Position numbers and translations under genes: made by a program. Positions 10,512 to 19,255 of a DNA stretch of 64,000 bases are shown piece after piece. This DNA is from Actinomycetospora endophytica (GTDB lineage: Bacteria; Actinomycetota; Actinomycetes; Mycobacteriales; Pseudonocardiaceae). The notes beneath the pieces were generated by a model, which saw nothing but the letters and a program-made list of their open reading frames with translations, ran no database searches and was not told the origin of the DNA. Each line of letters begins with the position of its first letter. Positions within the stretch are counted from its first letter, which is position 1. The stretch covers positions 207,776 through 271,775 of the forward strand of contig NZ_JAJNDB010000010.1 in NCBI RefSeq assembly GCF_021026375.1. The letters run 5' to 3'.

Positions 10512-11567
10512 GTGAGCACCGAACCGATCCTCCAGCGGTGGCCGCGGCCGACCGCCCCGCCCGACGCGCTCTCCACCCCGGGTGACCGGATCTCCTCGCT
10601 CGACGTCCTCCGGGGCGTCGCGCTGTGCGGGATCCTCGTCGTCAACGTGCTCACCCAGCTCACCTGGATCCGCGGAGCAGGGCTCACCGGCGCGATGGAC
10701 CCGGTGATCGGCGCCTTCTTCTACGAGCGCTTCATGCCGATCTTCGCGACGCTGTTCGGGGTCGGGTTCGGTCTGTTCCTCGAGCGTGCGGCCCGACGCA
10801 CCGACCGGCCGCGGGTGGTCCTGGCCCGGCGCCTCGCGGTCCTGCTCGTGCTCGGCGCGGTGCACCAGTTCTTCCACGTCGGCGAGGCGCTGTTCCCCTA
10901 CGCGCTGGTCGGCCTGGTCCTGCTCCTGCCGTTGTCGTTCCTCGGCCCACGGGCGTGTGCGGTCGTCGCCCTCGTCCTGCTGGTCGTGCTCCCCCAGATC
11001 CAGGTGGGCTACGGGCTGATCGCCGCGCTGCTCCCGGTCGGGTTCGCGCTGGCCCGCCTCGGCGTCCCCGACGGCCTCGACCGCCATCCGGGCCGGGTCG
11101 CCGTCACCCTCGCCGTCAGCGGGGTGATCGCCGTCGTCGGGACCGTGGCCCGGCTCTCGGACGTCTCCCTCCCGATGGTGAGCCTGCTCGGCGGCGGCGT
11201 GGGCGGGTCCCAGAACCTCCTCGCCGTGGTGTTCCACGTCGCGACGGCACTCGCCTACGTCTGCCTCGTGCTGCTCCTGTTGCACACGCCGGCCCGGCGG
11301 ATCCTCGAGGCGGTGTTCGCCCCGATGGGGCGCATGGCGCTGACGAACTATCTCACCGCGACGGTGCTGTTCCTCCTGCTCGGACCGGCGCTGGGCATCC
11401 GCTCCCCGCTCGACCTGGCGCCGATCGTGGGCCTCACCGTCGGGATCCTCATCGTCCAGGCGGTGTGGAGCCCGCTCTGGCTGCGACGATTCCGCTACGG
11501 GCCGGTGGAGTGGGGGTGGCGGTGTCTGACGTGGGGGCGGCGGGCGCCGCTGCGGCGCGCCGGGTGA
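10512..11567 (+). CDS. DUF418 (YeiB-like) membrane protein
   Basis: A 351-residue multi-pass membrane protein of the DUF418/YeiB family. The N-terminal signature RISSLDVLRGVALCGILVVN precedes a series of hydrophobic helices. The C-terminal DUF418 part shows MALTNYLTATVLFLLL and ends with FRYGPVEWGWRCLTWG, the typical family ending. The role is unknown; members have been proposed to be transporters or acyltransferase-like. GTG at 10512 is the first start giving the family N-terminus. The 3' end overlaps the histidine kinase gene, so the three genes up to the response regulator probably form an operon. Confidence 0.88.
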   Translation: MSTEPILQRWPRPTAPPDALSTPGDRISSLDVLRGVALCGILVVNVLTQLTWIRGAGLTGAMDPVIGAFFYERFMPIFATLFGVGFGLFLERAARRTDRPRVVLARRLAVLLVLGAVHQFFHVGEALFPYALVGLVLLLPLSFLGPRACAVVALVLLVVLPQIQVGYGLIAALLPVGFALARLGVPDGLDRHPGRVAVTLAVSGVIAVVGTVARLSDVSLPMVSLLGGGVGGSQNLLAVVFHVATALAYVCLVLLLLHTPARRILEAVFAPMGRMALTNYLTATVLFLLLGPALGIRSPLDLAPIVGLTVGILIVQAVWSPLWLRRFRYGPVEWGWRCLTWGRRAPLRRAG

Positions 11568-12719
11568 GGCTGCCGCGCGGGGTGCGCCCGGCCGACCTGG
11601 CGGTCGCGCTCGCCTTCGCGGCGTGGGGCGTCGCCATCACCGCCTTCCCCTCGGCCCCGCACCCCCTGGTCAGGCTCCCGGTGCCCGTCGGCGAGCTGAT
11701 CTGCGTCGCCCTGCTGACGGCGGTCATGGTGTTCCGCCGGGCCCGCCCGATGACCACGGCGCTCGTCACCGCGGCGATCACGCTGATCTACCCGGGCAAC
11801 TGGTTCCTCTACGGCGCCCTCTACGCCGCCGGGGCCCACCTGCCGCGCCGCGTGCACCTGTGCTGGCTGGTCCCGCTCGTCTTCGGCGCGTCGTTCGTCG
11901 GCGAGCGGGGGTGGATCGGCTTCCGCGTCAACGACAACGCGTTCCTGCTGTTCGCCACCGTCCTGGTCTCGCTCGCCGGGCTCTATGACGGGACCCGCCG
12001 GGAGCTCGTCGCGGCCGCCCACGAGCGGGCCGACCGGGCCGAGCGCGAGCAGCAGCTGCTCGCCGAGACCGCGCGCCGAGGAACGCGCACGGCTCGCGGC
12101 CGAGATGCACGACGTGGTGACGCACCGGGTGAACGTCATGGTGCTGCAGGCCGGCGCCCTCGGAGCGACGACCGAGGACGCCGCGGTCCACGCCGCGGCC
12201 GACGAGCTGCGCCGGTGCGGCCGCGACGCGTTGGCCGAGCTGCGTGACCTCGTCGGGGTGCTCCGCGACGGTCCCGGGCCGGTCGGCGCCTCGCCCGCCT
12301 CGACCTCGCCCCCGGGCCCCGGCGATCTCGCGGCCCTCGTCGAGCAGTCCCGCGCGGTCGGGGTGGCCGTCACGCTCTCCGAGCGCGGCGATTCGGCCGC
12401 GCTGGCTCCCACCGTGCACCGGACGCTGGTACGGGTGGTCCAGGAGGCCCTGAGCAACACCCGCAAGCACGCGCGGGAGGCCGCGGTCGTCGTGGACGTC
12501 GGGCACGACGCGGACGGGGCCACGGTCGCCGTCGTCGACAGCGGCGGCACGCCCGACCCGGAGCTCGCCGCGACCGGGGGCGGCGCCGGCCTCGACGGGT
12601 TGCGACGGCGGGTGGAGATGGTCGGCGGGACGCTGCGCTGCGGTCCCGAGCCCGACGGCGGGTTCGCGGTGCGGGCCCGCCTGCCCGCGTTCGTCCCCAC
12701 CACCGACCGGGGCTCGTGA
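11522..12719 (+). pseudogene. Sensor histidine kinase, broken by a single-base frameshift
   Basis: A NarL-type sensor kinase in two frames. The first part, from GTG 11522 (or 11564), encodes several membrane helices ending in EREQQLLAETAR. The second part continues with the phosphoacceptor block AEMHDVVTHRVNVM and the ATP-binding box GGGAGLDGLRRRVEMVGG. Dropping one C at about 12076-12077 joins them as LLAETAREERARLAAEMHD, a normal kinase sequence. As written, no intact kinase is made unless translation restarts downstream of the break. A sequencing error is as likely as a real mutation, because the partner response regulator is intact 14 bases later. Confidence 0.8.
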
Positions 12720-12732
12720 CAGGCTCCGGCGC

Positions 12733-13407
12733 ATGACCGAGCGCGTACGGGTCCTCGTCGCCGACGACGAGCCGATGGTCTGCGCGCACCTGCGGACGAT
12801 CCTCGACGCGTCTGGCGTCGTGGACGTCGTCGCGACGGCGGGCGACGGGGCCGAGGCGGTCGAGGCGGCGGTCCGGCACCGGCCCGACGTCGTGCTGCTC
12901 GACCTGCGGATGCCCGGCGTCGACGGGTTCGCCGCGCTCGAGCAGCTGGTGCGTCTCGATCCGGCGCCCCGGGTCGTCGTCCTCACGACCTTCGACGCGG
13001 ACTCCGCGGTCCTGCGCGCGCTCGGAGCGGGCGCCGCGGGGTTCCTGCTGAAGTCGACCGACCCGACCGATCTGGTGCGGCTGGTGCAGGTCGCCGCCGA
13101 CGGGCACTCCGTGCTCTCCCCCGAGGCCACGGCACGGCTGGTGAACGCCTCGACGGGACGCGAGCAGCTCCGGACCCGTGCGGCCGCCCGCCTCGACGGG
13201 CTCTCCGAGCGGGAGACCGACGTCCTCGTCGCGATCGGCGAGGGCCTCTCGAACGCCGCGATCGGGGCCCGTCTGTACCTGTCCGAGGCGACCGTGAAGG
13301 GCTACGTCTCGACGGTGATGCGCAAGCTCTCGTGCGACAACCGCACGCAGGCCGGGCTGCTCGCGTACGCCGCCGGTCTCGTCGGGCTCGACGGACCGGC
13401 GGCGTAG
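12733..13407 (+). CDS. NarL/LuxR-family response regulator
   Basis: A 224-residue two-domain regulator. The receiver has the acidic pair ADDEP, the phosphorylation site in VVLLDLRMPGVDG and the Lys in FLLKSTDP. The C-terminal LuxR helix-turn-helix runs from LSERETDVLVAIGEG to SEATVKGYVSTVMRKL. It follows the kinase by 14 bases and is presumably phosphorylated by it. Targets are unknown, but the linked DUF418 membrane protein is an obvious candidate. The ATG start is unambiguous. Confidence 0.92.
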   Translation: MTERVRVLVADDEPMVCAHLRTILDASGVVDVVATAGDGAEAVEAAVRHRPDVVLLDLRMPGVDGFAALEQLVRLDPAPRVVVLTTFDADSAVLRALGAGAAGFLLKSTDPTDLVRLVQVAADGHSVLSPEATARLVNASTGREQLRTRAAARLDGLSERETDVLVAIGEGLSNAAIGARLYLSEATVKGYVSTVMRKLSCDNRTQAGLLAYAAGLVGLDGPAA

Positions 13408-13417
13408 GCGCGGCGGA

Positions 13418-14323
13418 CTACTGCTGCTGGCGCTGGGCGAGGCCCTTCAGGCACCAGTCACCCTTCGACTCCCCGAGCACGAGCTCGGACGGGAGTGTCT
13501 GGGTCTGCCCCTGCACCGTCAGCGTGAGGTCGACGGGGGCGCGGGCCTCGGTGTCGATGAGAGTCGTAGCCGGGCCGGCGGGCTGGACCTTCGCGATGTA
13601 CTGCAGGACCTGGCCGGAGAGCTGGGCGACCGGCTTGCCGTCGGGACCCTTGCAGGACAGCTCGTCCAGCTTCGGGCCGTCCTTCGCGGCGAGCGCCTGG
13701 GTCACCTGGTTCGCGGTGTCGTCCGGGTTGCCCGGACCCATGAGGTAGCCGGGCCAGACGAACGCGCCGAGCAGCAGCGCGACGATCGCCCCGATGACGA
13801 TCCCGCCGGCGGCGCCGAACATGAAGCCCTTGCGGAGCTCCTTCTTGTAGGCCTTGTCCTCGGCCTCGGCCCACTCCTCGTCGCCGGTGGCGGCGTCGTC
13901 GGTCGCGGGCGCGTCGGTCTTCGTGGCGGCCGTCGTCGCGTCGGCCTTCTTGTCCTCGGCCTTCTTGTCCTCGGCCTTCTTGTCCTCGGCCTTGGTGTCC
14001 GCGGCGGCGCCGTGGGCGGGAGCGGACCCGGACTCCTCGCCGGGAAGCTTCGCGGCGGGCACGGTCTCCGCGGCGGACTCGGCGTCGGACTTCCCGGAGT
14101 CCGAGGACTCCGTCGTGTCGTCCGACTTCGCCTTCTCGTCGGCGCTCGCCGTGTCGTCGGCGGCGCTCGACGTCGTCCCGTCCCCGGCGGCGTCGTGCCC
14201 GTTGGTCCCGGCGGATCCGGTAGCGTCGCCCGCTCCGGTCGCCCCCGTCGACGCCGACTCGTCGACCGGCCGGTCCTCGGCGTCGACGTTCGCCTCTGCG
14301 GCGCTGGTACGTCCCTCGGTCAT
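13418..14323 (-). CDS. Single-pass membrane protein with Ala/Asp/Lys-rich cytoplasmic tail
   Basis: A 301-residue protein. Residues 1-160 are low-complexity (Ala, Asp, Glu, Ser, Thr) and include a threefold KAEDK repeat at about 111-127. One membrane helix follows (about 167-190), then a roughly 110-residue outer domain with a likely disulfide pair (SCKGPDGK and DWCLKGL). The outer domain resembles the small mycobacterial Rv0361/DUF4878-type fold, only weakly recognised here. The ATG has GGAGCAGG upstream. It converges on the response regulator with a 10-base gap. No function is assigned. Confidence 0.75.
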   Translation of the reverse strand: MTEGRTSAAEANVDAEDRPVDESASTGATGAGDATGSAGTNGHDAAGDGTTSSAADDTASADEKAKSDDTTESSDSGKSDAESAAETVPAAKLPGEESGSAPAHGAAADTKAEDKKAEDKKAEDKKADATTAATKTDAPATDDAATGDEEWAEAEDKAYKKELRKGFMFGAAGGIVIGAIVALLLGAFVWPGYLMGPGNPDDTANQVTQALAAKDGPKLDELSCKGPDGKPVAQLSGQVLQYIAKVQPAGPATTLIDTEARAPVDLTLTVQGQTQTLPSELVLGESKGDWCLKGLAQRQQQ

Positions 14324-14485
14324 CGCGGGTCCTGCTCCCTTCCCGACACGCTGGTCGTGCCGGTCCCTCCGGGTGTTCGACCCCACCGTGCCTCATCGCT
14401 CTCACCACCCGACCAGCGGGGACCCTCCGGACGGGCCATCGCTGTGGATCGCCCGGCAGCACCTGGACGTGGCAGGGTCGCCCCG

Positions 14486-15079
14486 GTGAGCGCCCCGGGC
14501 CCCAAGGACGTCCTGCACCGCTATCTCCGGCAGGGCCGCGAGGTGGTGGTCTGGAAGCTCGAGGGGCTCGGCGAGTACGACATCCGCCGTCCCATGACCC
14601 CGACCGGCACCAACCTGCTGGGCCTGGTGAAGCACCTGGCGATCGTCGACTCGGGCTACTTCGGCGAGGTGTTCGGTCGGCCGTTCGCGGAGACCGTCGA
14701 CTGGTTCGAGGCGCACCCCGAACCCGACGCGGACATGTGGGCGACCGCGGACGAGTCGCGTGAGGCCATCCTGGCCCTCTACGAGCGGGCGACCGCGCAC
14801 TCCGATGCGACGATCTCCGAGCTCGACCTCGACGCCCCGGGCACCGTCGGGCACTGGCCGGCGGAGCGGGCCGAGGTGACGCTGCAGCAGATGCTGGTGC
14901 ACGTCACCACCGAGACCCACCGGCACGCGGGTCATGCCGACATCTGCCGCGAGCTCGCCGACGGGGCGGTCGGCCACCGCCCCGACCACCTGAACCTGGG
15001 CGGCAACGAGGCCGCCCGACTCCTCGGCCACCGCGCCCGCCTCGACCGCGAGGCGCGTCGGGCCGCCGGGATGACCTGA
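14486..15079 (+). CDS. DinB-family protein (DUF664)
   Basis: A 197-residue four-helix-bundle protein of the DinB/DUF664 superfamily. LLGLVKHLAIVDSGYFG, LVHVTTETHRHAGHAD and LGGNEAARL are typical of actinobacterial members. The His residues in VKHL and THRHAGHAD are the usual metal or thiol-dependent site of DinB-like transferases. Its reaction is unknown. The start is GTG 14486. It converges on the glutamine amidotransferase gene. Confidence 0.82.
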   Translation: MSAPGPKDVLHRYLRQGREVVVWKLEGLGEYDIRRPMTPTGTNLLGLVKHLAIVDSGYFGEVFGRPFAETVDWFEAHPEPDADMWATADESREAILALYERATAHSDATISELDLDAPGTVGHWPAERAEVTLQQMLVHVTTETHRHAGHADICRELADGAVGHRPDHLNLGGNEAARLLGHRARLDREARRAAGMT

Positions 15080-15083
15080 CGCC

Positions 15084-15744
15084 TCAGACCAGGTCCAGGA
15101 CCCGCAGGAGCTCCTCCGCCCGCGCGCGGCTCTCGAACCGGGCGGTGTCCCGATGCAGCGCCTCCGCGCGGTCGGCGGGCAGCGGCGTCGCGTCGAGCCA
15201 CCGGTCCAGCAGGTCGGCCGACATCTCCGGGTGGAACTGCACCCCGGCGGACGTTCCCAGGCGGAAGACCTCCGGGCCGTCCGGGCTGTCCGCGAGGACC
15301 TCCGCGCCCGGGGGCGCCACGATGCGGTCCGCGTGCCACTGGAACCACGGCCCCGTCGGGACCCTCCCGACGACGGGTCGGATCTCCGACCACCCGATGC
15401 GTTCCGATCCCATCGGCGCGCGCCCGCCGCCGAGCGCCTCGGCCAGGAACTGGGCGCCCGCGCAGATGCCCAGCACCGGAGTGTTGTGCCGGTGTGCGCG
15501 GGACAGGAGCTCGAATCTCGCCGTCGGCCCAGGTCGTGATGGCCGACCGGGGCCACGGGGCACCGAGGGTGACGACGAGGTCCCAGCCGGTCGGATCGGG
15601 GAACCGGACCTCGACCGCCGGGGTGTGGAAGCGGTCTCGCGGGACGACGGTGAACCGCTGCAGGGACCAGCCGGCCGCCTCGAGGACCTCCCCGACGTAT
15701 CCGGGGTCGCCGATGTGGTCGTGGGAGATGACGAGCGCGCGCAC
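15084..15744 (-). pseudogene. Class I glutamine amidotransferase, frameshifted
   Basis: Two reading frames together make a GMP-synthase-like type I amidotransferase of about 220 residues. The N-terminal part (RALVISHDHIGDPGYVGEVL) stops making sense after TTWADGEI. The other frame resumes at ELLSRAHRHNTPVLGICAGAQ and contains the nucleophile Cys in GICAGAQ and the distal His-Glu in VQFHPEM. Removing one A at 15514-15515 restores a clean join. The start is a GTG eight bases after the AraC stop, so both would share a transcript. It is either a recent inactivation or a base-call error. Confidence 0.8.
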
Positions 15745-15751
15745 CGGCGCC

Positions 15752-16741
15752 CTAGCGGCGGAGGGTGTCGCGGGGCGAGCACCCGTAGGACTGCCGGTAC
15801 TGGACGGAGAACCGGCCGGGGTGAGCGAAGCCCCAGCGTGCGGCGATGGCGGCCACGCCGTCGCCACGGGTGGTGTCCCCGGCGACCAGGTCCTGGTGGG
15901 CGTGTTCCAGCCGGACCTGCCGGAGGTACTCCGTCGGGGTCTGGTCGCGGTACCGGCGGAAGGCCGACTGCAGACCACGGACCCCCACCCGCGCGGCGGC
16001 GGCGATGTCGTCCGGCCCGATGTCGCGGTGGGCTTCGGCCTCGATGAACTCCACGGCCCGACGCACCACCGCCGGCGGCTCGGAGACCGCCGACGTCCGG
16101 CGGGTCGGATCACCGAGGGCGTCCAGCGCGTTGTTGGGGAACGAGTAGAGCGTCGCGACGGCCAGCGTCCGGGCGGCCTCGGCGAGGAGCAGCCCGCTGG
16201 CGACGAGGTCGTCGTCGGCCGCGATGCTCGTCCGCACGTGCTCGGTGACCGCCCGGGCGTAGCGGACGGCCGCCGGCGAGACCGCGGCGCATCCGCTGAA
16301 CCGGACCTGACCGCCCTGCCAGCCCAGGTCCGCCGCGGCCCGGTCCAGGACGACCTGGTCCAGGGTGACCGCCCGACTCCTGATCGCGTCCCACCGCACC
16401 CGCCACGGCTCGCCGGGGGTCACGAGGTACGGCTCGTGCACGGCGGGGGTGATGTCCCGGTCGCGGCCCGAGACCGTCACGTGCCCGGCGAGCATCTCGC
16501 TCAGGATGACGGCCCGCTCCATCGACTCGGCCTCGCAGTCGAAGCCCAGGTTGTGGTGCATCTCCGCGAACGAGAACCCCGGCGCCCGGAGCCCTTGGAA
16601 CGTGAACGCGAACCCGGCCGGGTCCCCGTGGAGACGCCGCCGGAAGTCGACGTAGGCCTCGCGCAGGCACGCGTCCGCCACCTCGGGGTCGTGGGTGGCG
16701 ACATCGAACCGCGAGGCTGGTCGGGCCGGTTCCTCACGCAA
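15752..16741 (-). CDS. AraC-family transcriptional regulator
   Basis: A 329-residue regulator. A long N-terminal sensing domain precedes a C-terminal AraC double helix-turn-helix (from about residue 225: HRDIGPDDIAAAARVGVRGLQSAF, then TRGDGVAAIAARWGFAHPGRFSVQYRQ). I chose the TTG at 16741 because GGGGAGGG lies seven bases upstream and the homologous N-terminus starts there; the frame is open to a GTG at 16858. It lies just outside the left end of the integrated element and just upstream of the broken amidotransferase. Confidence 0.85.
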   Translation of the reverse strand: MREEPARPASRFDVATHDPEVADACLREAYVDFRRRLHGDPAGFAFTFQGLRAPGFSFAEMHHNLGFDCEAESMERAVILSEMLAGHVTVSGRDRDITPAVHEPYLVTPGEPWRVRWDAIRSRAVTLDQVVLDRAAADLGWQGGQVRFSGCAAVSPAAVRYARAVTEHVRTSIAADDDLVASGLLLAEAARTLAVATLYSFPNNALDALGDPTRRTSAVSEPPAVVRRAVEFIEAEAHRDIGPDDIAAAARVGVRGLQSAFRRYRDQTPTEYLRQVRLEHAHQDLVAGDTTRGDGVAAIAARWGFAHPGRFSVQYRQSYGCSPRDTLRR

Positions 16742-16895
16742 CGCCTCACCCTCCCCGCGCCGACGGGCACTCTCGACGCGCTGTCGATACAGCGCCTCGA
16801 TCCGCCACGGATGTCGTGGTCGAGACGGAGGATGTTCCCGTCCGACGGCGCACGACACACGCGACCCATTCCGGCGGTGTCATCCGGAGGGCGTT

Positions 16896-16943
16896 CGTGG
16901 TCGGGGTGGCGGGATTCGAACCCACGGCCCCTCGCTCCCAAAG
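16896..16943. repeat. Left attachment site (48-bp direct repeat)
   Basis: These 48 bases are identical to 31075-31122 and correspond, on the minus strand, to the anticodon-to-3' end of tRNA-Pro plus its CCA. Bases on both sides differ (T versus G on the left, T versus C on the right), which fixes the limits. It is a tRNA fragment, not a gene. Confidence 0.93.
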
Positions 16944-17091
16944 TCCTCGGAGCGCAGCTCAGTCGGTCCGGACAGGTCCCGCAGTAGGGGCTCAGCCACA
17001 CCCAGGACGAGGTCATACGGGCTGTCTTCCCCGCGTTCTGGTGCAGGATTGGTGCAGCGGTCCGGGCATGGTCATTGGCCGGCAGGTCGGC

Positions 17092-17220
17092 TCAGGACCA
17101 GCCGCGAGCGACCCGGTACAGGGTGAGCCTTCGGCCCTCACGCCGAAGAGCGATCCAGGTCCTGATCGTTCGCATAGCGCCAGAGGCTTGCGGACAGGAC
17201 CACGGCTGTCTATCGAACAG
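17092..17220 (-). CDS. Mini-ORF A, 42 residues, paralogue of mini-ORF B
   Basis: A minus-strand frame encodes 42 residues starting FDRQ after the first codon and ending LTLYRVARGWS before TGA. It aligns without gaps, over exactly the same length, with the frame at 18531-18659 (22 identical positions, including TW, RRxGRRLxLY and ARGWS). The start is uncertain: CTG at 17220, or a TTG farther upstream that would add 14 residues. No family is recognised. Conservation between two copies is the only evidence of coding. Confidence 0.4.
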   Translation of the reverse strand: MFDRQPWSCPQASGAMRTIRTWIALRREGRRLTLYRVARGWS

Positions 17221-17259
17221 ACGTACGAAGACGCCTCCGGGACGTTTCCGGAAGCTCAA

Positions 17260-18000
17260 TCAGCCTTCCCGATCTCCGGCGCGCACCGACGTCTCCCCTG
17301 TCTCCTCGTCCGGCCCGAGCTGGTGGGCCGTTGCCCGGGACTCGCGTTCGATCTCGCTCTGCTGGTGGTCTGCCTGCTGGTGTTCACGGAGCAGCGCTTC
17401 GCGGGAACGATCGAGGTGCTCCTGGGCTCGGGCTACCGTCTCAGCGGCGCGGTTCAAGGCTTCGTCCGACCGCTTGACCCTCTCGGTGGTCGGCACTCCG
17501 GCCGCCCGTGCCAAATCGTCCAGAGACGCCTCGCGCAGGTCGGCCCGCCGCTCGCGGGCGTCGGCCCGCTCTTCTCGTCGGTCGGCTCCGGCTTGCCGCT
17601 GATCGGCGGCGTCCTCCCGCTCGTAGGCGGCCGTGTCCCGGACATCGGCATGCATCTCGCGCTCGTCGGCCGCCCGCTCCCGGGCATCCGCGGCGTCCTC
17701 GCGCTCACCAGCCGCGCGCTCCCGGGAGTCGGCACGCATCTCGCGCTCATCAGCCGCGCGCTCCCGGGCATCCGCGGCGTCCTCGCGCTCACCAGCCGCG
17801 CGCTCCCGGGAGTCGGCACGCATCTCGCGCTCATCGGCCCGCCGCTCCCGGGCATCCGCGGCGTCCTCGCGCGCCCACGACGCGCGAGCCGATTCAGGGC
17901 TGTTCGGGGAGATAGATCCGGCACTGGACGACCCGTCAGCCGCCGGAGCCTCCAAGCGCTTATCCATGACCTCCACCAGCCCTCCGAGATCCACCGACAC
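17260..18000 (-). CDS. Tandem-repeat, highly charged helical protein
   Basis: A 246-residue protein dominated by near-identical 28-residue units of the form REDAADARERAADEREM followed by RADSRERAAG (about residues 43-126, with a fourth degenerate unit to 154). The pattern of Arg/Glu/Asp/Ala is that of a long rod-like charged helix or coiled coil, as in many actinobacterial AD-R-E repeat proteins. No signal peptide or membrane helix is seen. GTG at 18000 begins MSVDLGGLVEVMDKRL, a plausible short folded head. It lies in the left cargo of the element. The function is unknown. Confidence 0.65.
   Translation of the reverse strand: MSVDLGGLVEVMDKRLEAPAADGSSSAGSISPNSPESARASWAREDAADARERRADEREMRADSRERAAGEREDAADARERAADEREMRADSRERAAGEREDAADARERAADEREMHADVRDTAAYEREDAADQRQAGADRREERADARERRADLREASLDDLARAAGVPTTERVKRSDEALNRAAETVARAQEHLDRSREALLREHQQADHQQSEIERESRATAHQLGPDEETGETSVRAGDREG
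17539..17874 (-). repeat. Four 84-bp tandem units inside the coiled-coil gene
   Basis: The 28-residue protein repeat corresponds to 84-bp DNA units. The second and third are almost identical at the base level, the first and fourth are more diverged. The near identity suggests recent unequal crossing-over, so copy number may vary between strains. Confidence 0.8.
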
Positions 18001-18530
18001 GGGTTCCGCCGCGCCAGCAAGTGTGCGTCACCCGGAGCGCTCGGGGTACCTGGTCGTGGGACGCGAGCGGCGACTCTCGCTCGAGCCCACATGCTCGTAC
18101 GCGGCCCGTACTCGATCGTGGGCGCGACCAGACTGGCCGCCACAGAGCACGCGCTCGGGGTCTCCCACTCGGCGGCGGGGGCTCCGCCCTGCCGGAGCAC
18201 TCGTACGGGGGCAGGCGCCCGTCTCATCGTGATCCGCCGGCTGGGGTCGTTGGTGGCGCTTGCGGCCGCTCGGGCGATCTGGCGGCCCCAGGGCGCGTCG
18301 TCGAGGGTGAGACCCCGTCCCGATCACCACCGCTCCGCTGATTCGCACAGGTGTTGGACAGCCCGACCGATTTTGCCAACCCCGCATCTGGGCGGCGCCA
18401 GACTGTACTGGCACGGCCTGGGCTATCCCCCCGGCGCCCGGGCCGTGCGTGGACCAGATGTGGCCTGGGGCGAGGCGGGCGCGAAGCACTAGTTTGCGGC
18501 TCCGCTACTTCGCGGCGGCCGCTGCTTGAG
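18001..18530. other. Gap without a supportable gene
   Basis: Several overlapping frames are open here on both strands, but none has a convincing ribosome site, domain or codon pattern. One minus-strand frame (18028-18489) ends in a hydrophilic stretch reminiscent of the neighbouring repeat protein (GRAHDRVRAAYEHV). I could not support it as a gene. Confidence 0.4.
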
Positions 18531-18659
18531 TCAGGACCACCCGCGCGCCTGGGCGTAGAGACTGAGTCGGCGACCCTGCCGGCGCACGGTGAGCCACGTG
18601 CTAAAGATCCTCGTGACGCCACAGGCTGGCGCGCGGATGTTGGCCTGCCGATCGAACAC
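18531..18659 (-). CDS. Mini-ORF B, 42 residues, paralogue of mini-ORF A
   Basis: A minus-strand frame runs from GTG at 18659 to TGA at 18531 and encodes 42 residues, beginning MFDRQANIRAP and ending LSLYAQARGWS. It matches mini-ORF A in length and at about half its positions, with the Trp, Gly and paired Arg residues kept. An in-frame stop lies 21 bases upstream of the GTG, so the protein is short by necessity. No clear ribosome site is visible. It sits immediately downstream of the cupin gene and could be co-transcribed. Confidence 0.45.
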   Translation of the reverse strand: MFDRQANIRAPACGVTRIFSTWLTVRRQGRRLSLYAQARGWS

Positions 18660-18677
18660 GCGTTCGTGCGCATGCAG

Positions 18678-19151
18678 TCACGGCGTCGGTGGCGGCCCGT
18701 CGATGCTGGTCCCGAGCGACACGGCCATGTCCATGGCCCGCTTGAAGTCCTCTTGGGTTGCCGGCCCAGGCGGAAATGTCGGCTCGGTAGCTCGCCGGCC
18801 CGTGCGGTAGAAGTCCTCGAATCCGCCCGGCGTCATGATCACCATGAAATGGGCCGTCTCAGATGTGACGCTGAATGCGTGCTGTCGGGAACGCGGCAGG
18901 AAAGCGAGCCCGCCGGTCCCCTGCTGGAATGTTTCGTCGCCGAGCCAGAAGTGCAGCTCGCCGTCGAGGACGAGGAATGTCTCGTCCTCCTGGGAGTGGG
19001 TGTGCAGTGGCGATCCGCCGCCGCGTGGGGTCCAGTTTTCACTGACGGCGAGCTTGCCGCCGGTCTGGGACTTGTCGGCGCGAATCGCGATCAAGGAATC
19101 CAGGAACCACCAGAGGTCTCCCGCGTCGACAGCGCTCTGCATCTGAGCCAT
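18678..19151 (-). CDS. Cupin-domain protein
   Basis: A 157-residue single-domain cupin. Motif 1 is SPLHTHSQEDETFLVLDGE, with two His and a Glu positioned to bind a metal. Motif 2 is PRSRQHAFSV with the third His. Such small cupins include quercetin-dioxygenase-like enzymes and isomerases, so the reaction cannot be told. The ATG start (MAQMQSAV) is clean. It is left-end cargo of the integrated element, on the strand opposite to the element backbone. Confidence 0.85.
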   Translation of the reverse strand: MAQMQSAVDAGDLWWFLDSLIAIRADKSQTGGKLAVSENWTPRGGGSPLHTHSQEDETFLVLDGELHFWLGDETFQQGTGGLAFLPRSRQHAFSVTSETAHFMVIMTPGGFEDFYRTGRRATEPTFPPGPATQEDFKRAMDMAVSLGTSIDGPPPTP

Positions 19152-19255
19152 GGCAATCCCCCCATTTCGAGAATCAGCATGAGCGCGATGTCAAGGGTGC
19201 GACGATTGGTGACGGGCGGGATACGCGAGGTGACCGGTCCCGCCGATTCTCAGGT

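Noticed and set aside
8432..10687. A minus-strand frame of about 750 codons
   Set aside because: It mirrors nadE codon for codon and has no ribosome site or recognisable domain.
16896..16970. A tRNA-Pro-like sequence at the left end of the element
   Set aside because: Only the 3' half of the tRNA is present; the acceptor 5' strand and D-arm are missing, so it is the attachment repeat.
17539..17874. Regular repeats that could be taken for a CRISPR array
   Set aside because: The units are 84 bp, contiguous, in frame and without unique spacers; they encode a protein repeat.
18028..18489. A 153-codon minus-strand frame in the element left arm
   Set aside because: There is no ribosome site, and its Arg/Pro/Gly-rich composition changes abruptly; only a short piece resembles a coiled coil.
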